In this document: positions 5,573 through 6,386 of the stretch, piece by piece
Numbering within the stretch: position 1 is the stretch's first letter
How the letters are laid out: each line of letters starts with the position of its first letter
Source: Microcaldota archaeon
Lineage (GTDB): Archaea > Iainarchaeota > Iainarchaeia > Iainarchaeales > JAGVWC01
Reading direction: 5' to 3'
Length of the DNA: 6,386 nucleotides
Assembly (NCBI GenBank): GCA_018813975.1
Contig: JAHJAQ010000074.1
Coordinates: 1-6,386 of the forward strand
The notes under the pieces: generated by a model
The model's database searches: none
The model's input: only the letters and a program-made list of their open reading frames with translations
What the model was told of the DNA's origin: nothing
Made by a program: the position numbers and the translations under genes

Positions 5573-5839
5573 ATGAACAAAGGCATCTTATTAGGAATAC
5601 TCATTTTTGTAATATTGAATATTGTGCTGTTTCCCATTCACCATAATGTACAATGTGAAGCGGGAAGCGATTGCCCGTCACAAACCACGAGTTATTTGAT
5701 TACCCAAGGAATAGAAGAAATGAGTAACGCTACTTTTATTTCAATTGACTGGGCGTTTGAAGTGTATTATGCGATTATTGCGATTATTTTAGGATTGGTG
5801 TATTATCGAAGAAGCAAAAAAAAGGAGTTGAAGCCATGA
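5573..5839 (+). CDS. Small two-helix membrane protein of unknown function
   Basis: The protein has 88 residues and I do not recognise its family. The start at 5573 is supported by AAAGGAG ending nine bases before the ATG; an in-frame TTG at 5555 lacks such a site and lies at the predicted transcription start. A first membrane helix covers about residues 4-22, and a second about 61-78, followed by RRSKKKE. The positive-inside rule puts both ends in the cytoplasm and a 38-residue loop outside. That loop carries H23, H24, C28 and C34 close together in IHHNVQCEAGSDC, which could form a disulfide or bind a metal. The stop overlaps the next start as ATGA, so the two are almost certainly cotranscribed and translationally coupled. 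What a membrane hairpin has to do with the PLP enzyme downstream is not evident from the sequence. Confidence 0.75.
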   Translation: MNKGILLGILIFVILNIVLFPIHHNVQCEAGSDCPSQTTSYLITQGIEEMSNATFISIDWAFEVYYAIIAIILGLVYYRRSKKKELKP

Positions 5840-6386
5840 ATATTGAAAAAATGTTTTTTGATACTGTAACAGAACTAAAAGAAGCGGGTTTGGATTGGAA
5901 CCCAAAACCATTACAAAGCGCTAGTGGACCAACCGCAATAATCGAAGGAAAAGAACAAATCCTATTATGCGCGAACAATTATTTGGGGCTCAGCAATCGA
6001 ATGGAATTAAAAAAAGCGGCAATAGAAGCCACGGAAAAGTATGGTGCGGGTTCGGGAAGTGTTCGAGCAATCGCCGGCACCATGGAATTACACAAAGAAC
6101 TCGAAAAAAAAATCGCGCACTACAAAGAAACCGACGCTGCATTGTACTATCAATCCGGTTTCACTGTAAACTCTGGATTATTGCCCGCGGTTTTAACCAA
6201 AGGATGGATTGTAATCAGCGACGAACTAAATCATGGAAGCATTATTGATGGGGTGAGACTAAGCAAAGCAGACAAAATGATTTTTCCACATCGAAACATG
6301 GAAGAGCTTCGAAAACAATTACAAAAAGCCCAAAAACAAAATCCAATAGGGATTTTGATTGCAACGGATGGTGTTTTTTCCATGGA
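5836..6386 (+). CDS. kbl: Glycine C-acetyltransferase / 2-amino-3-ketobutyrate CoA ligase-like alpha-oxoamine synthase, partial
   Basis: The first 183 residues of a fold-type I PLP enzyme are present; the gene continues past the right edge. NNYLGLSN at 47-54 and GAGSGSVRAIAGTMELHKEL at 70-89 are hallmarks of the alpha-oxoamine synthase family. SGFTVNSG at 107-114 and DELNHGSIIDGVR at 129-141 provide the PLP site, with H133 expected to stack on the cofactor ring. ATDGVFSM closes the visible part. The PLP-binding lysine lies beyond the window. Glycine C-acetyltransferase joins 2-amino-3-ketobutyrate and CoA to give glycine and acetyl-CoA, usually after threonine dehydrogenase. The SVRxIxGT-x-x-x-HKELE pattern and the NHGSIIDGVR segment favour this over 8-amino-7-oxononanoate synthase (BioF) or serine palmitoyltransferase, but the subfamilies are hard to part from half a sequence. 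GGAG at 5824-5827 lies eight bases before the ATG, inside the upstream gene. No tdh or bio gene is visible. Confidence 0.8.
   Translation, partial: MNIEKMFFDTVTELKEAGLDWNPKPLQSASGPTAIIEGKEQILLCANNYLGLSNRMELKKAAIEATEKYGAGSGSVRAIAGTMELHKELEKKIAHYKETDAALYYQSGFTVNSGLLPAVLTKGWIVISDELNHGSIIDGVRLSKADKMIFPHRNMEELRKQLQKAQKQNPIGILIATDGVFSM

Noticed and set aside
5967..6248. Plus-strand frame of 93 codons inside kbl
   Set aside because: It overlaps a frame with unmistakable alpha-oxoamine synthase motifs and is a shifted-frame shadow.
1..6386. CRISPR array, transposon ends, or a novel defence or mobile system
   Set aside because: No regularly spaced repeats, no transposase or integrase frame, and no long terminal repeats are seen; the genes are mostly housekeeping.

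Overview
The window looks like a piece of an AT-rich archaeal chromosome. The archaeal assignment rests on a FEN1/XPG-type flap endonuclease (bacteria instead use the 5' nuclease domain of Pol I), an FtsZ whose motifs fit the archaeal FtsZ2 branch, TATA-like boxes about 25-30 bases ahead of several starts, and a mixture of apparently leaderless genes and genes with GGAGG-type ribosome binding sites. Small genes, tight spacing and low GC would suit a DPANN-type or euryarchaeal lineage, but the window alone does not fix the phylum.

Layout from left to right. Bases 1-180 are the C-terminal end of a type 1 periplasmic binding protein, probably the solute-binding part of an ABC transporter. It converges on fen (207-1232, minus strand), a complete flap endonuclease with all catalytic carboxylates. 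A 114-bp divergent spacer separates fen from a polytopic site-2-protease family metalloprotease (1347-2864, plus strand). Next comes a wrecked SET-domain gene (2891-3140): the N-terminal strand motif and the cysteine-rich post-SET tail are recognisable, but the catalytic core is gone and the two parts lie in different frames. A block of closely spaced hairpins (3125-3226) and a bidirectional-looking terminator (3242-3275) separate it from the convergent ftsZ gene (3297-4370, minus strand).

The 348-bp spacer 4371-4718 is divergent. It holds the ftsZ ribosome binding site, an 11-bp tandem repeat, the ftsZ TATA box, several AT-rich inverted repeats, and a TATA box for the plus-strand gene 4719-5483. 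That gene appears to be a divergent member of the nitrilase (carbon-nitrogen hydrolase) superfamily. A two-gene unit follows: a small two-helix membrane protein (5573-5839) overlaps by ATGA the start of a PLP-dependent alpha-oxoamine synthase of the glycine C-acetyltransferase (Kbl) type, which runs off the right edge.

The genes do not form one pathway. They are a housekeeping mixture of DNA repair and replication, membrane proteolysis, cell division and amino-acid metabolism, mostly single-gene units with their own promoters. I see no CRISPR array, transposase, tRNA, rRNA or defence cassette. The points most worth following up are the SET-gene remnant, the adjoining hairpin block, the ftsZ leader, and the nitrilase-like protein.
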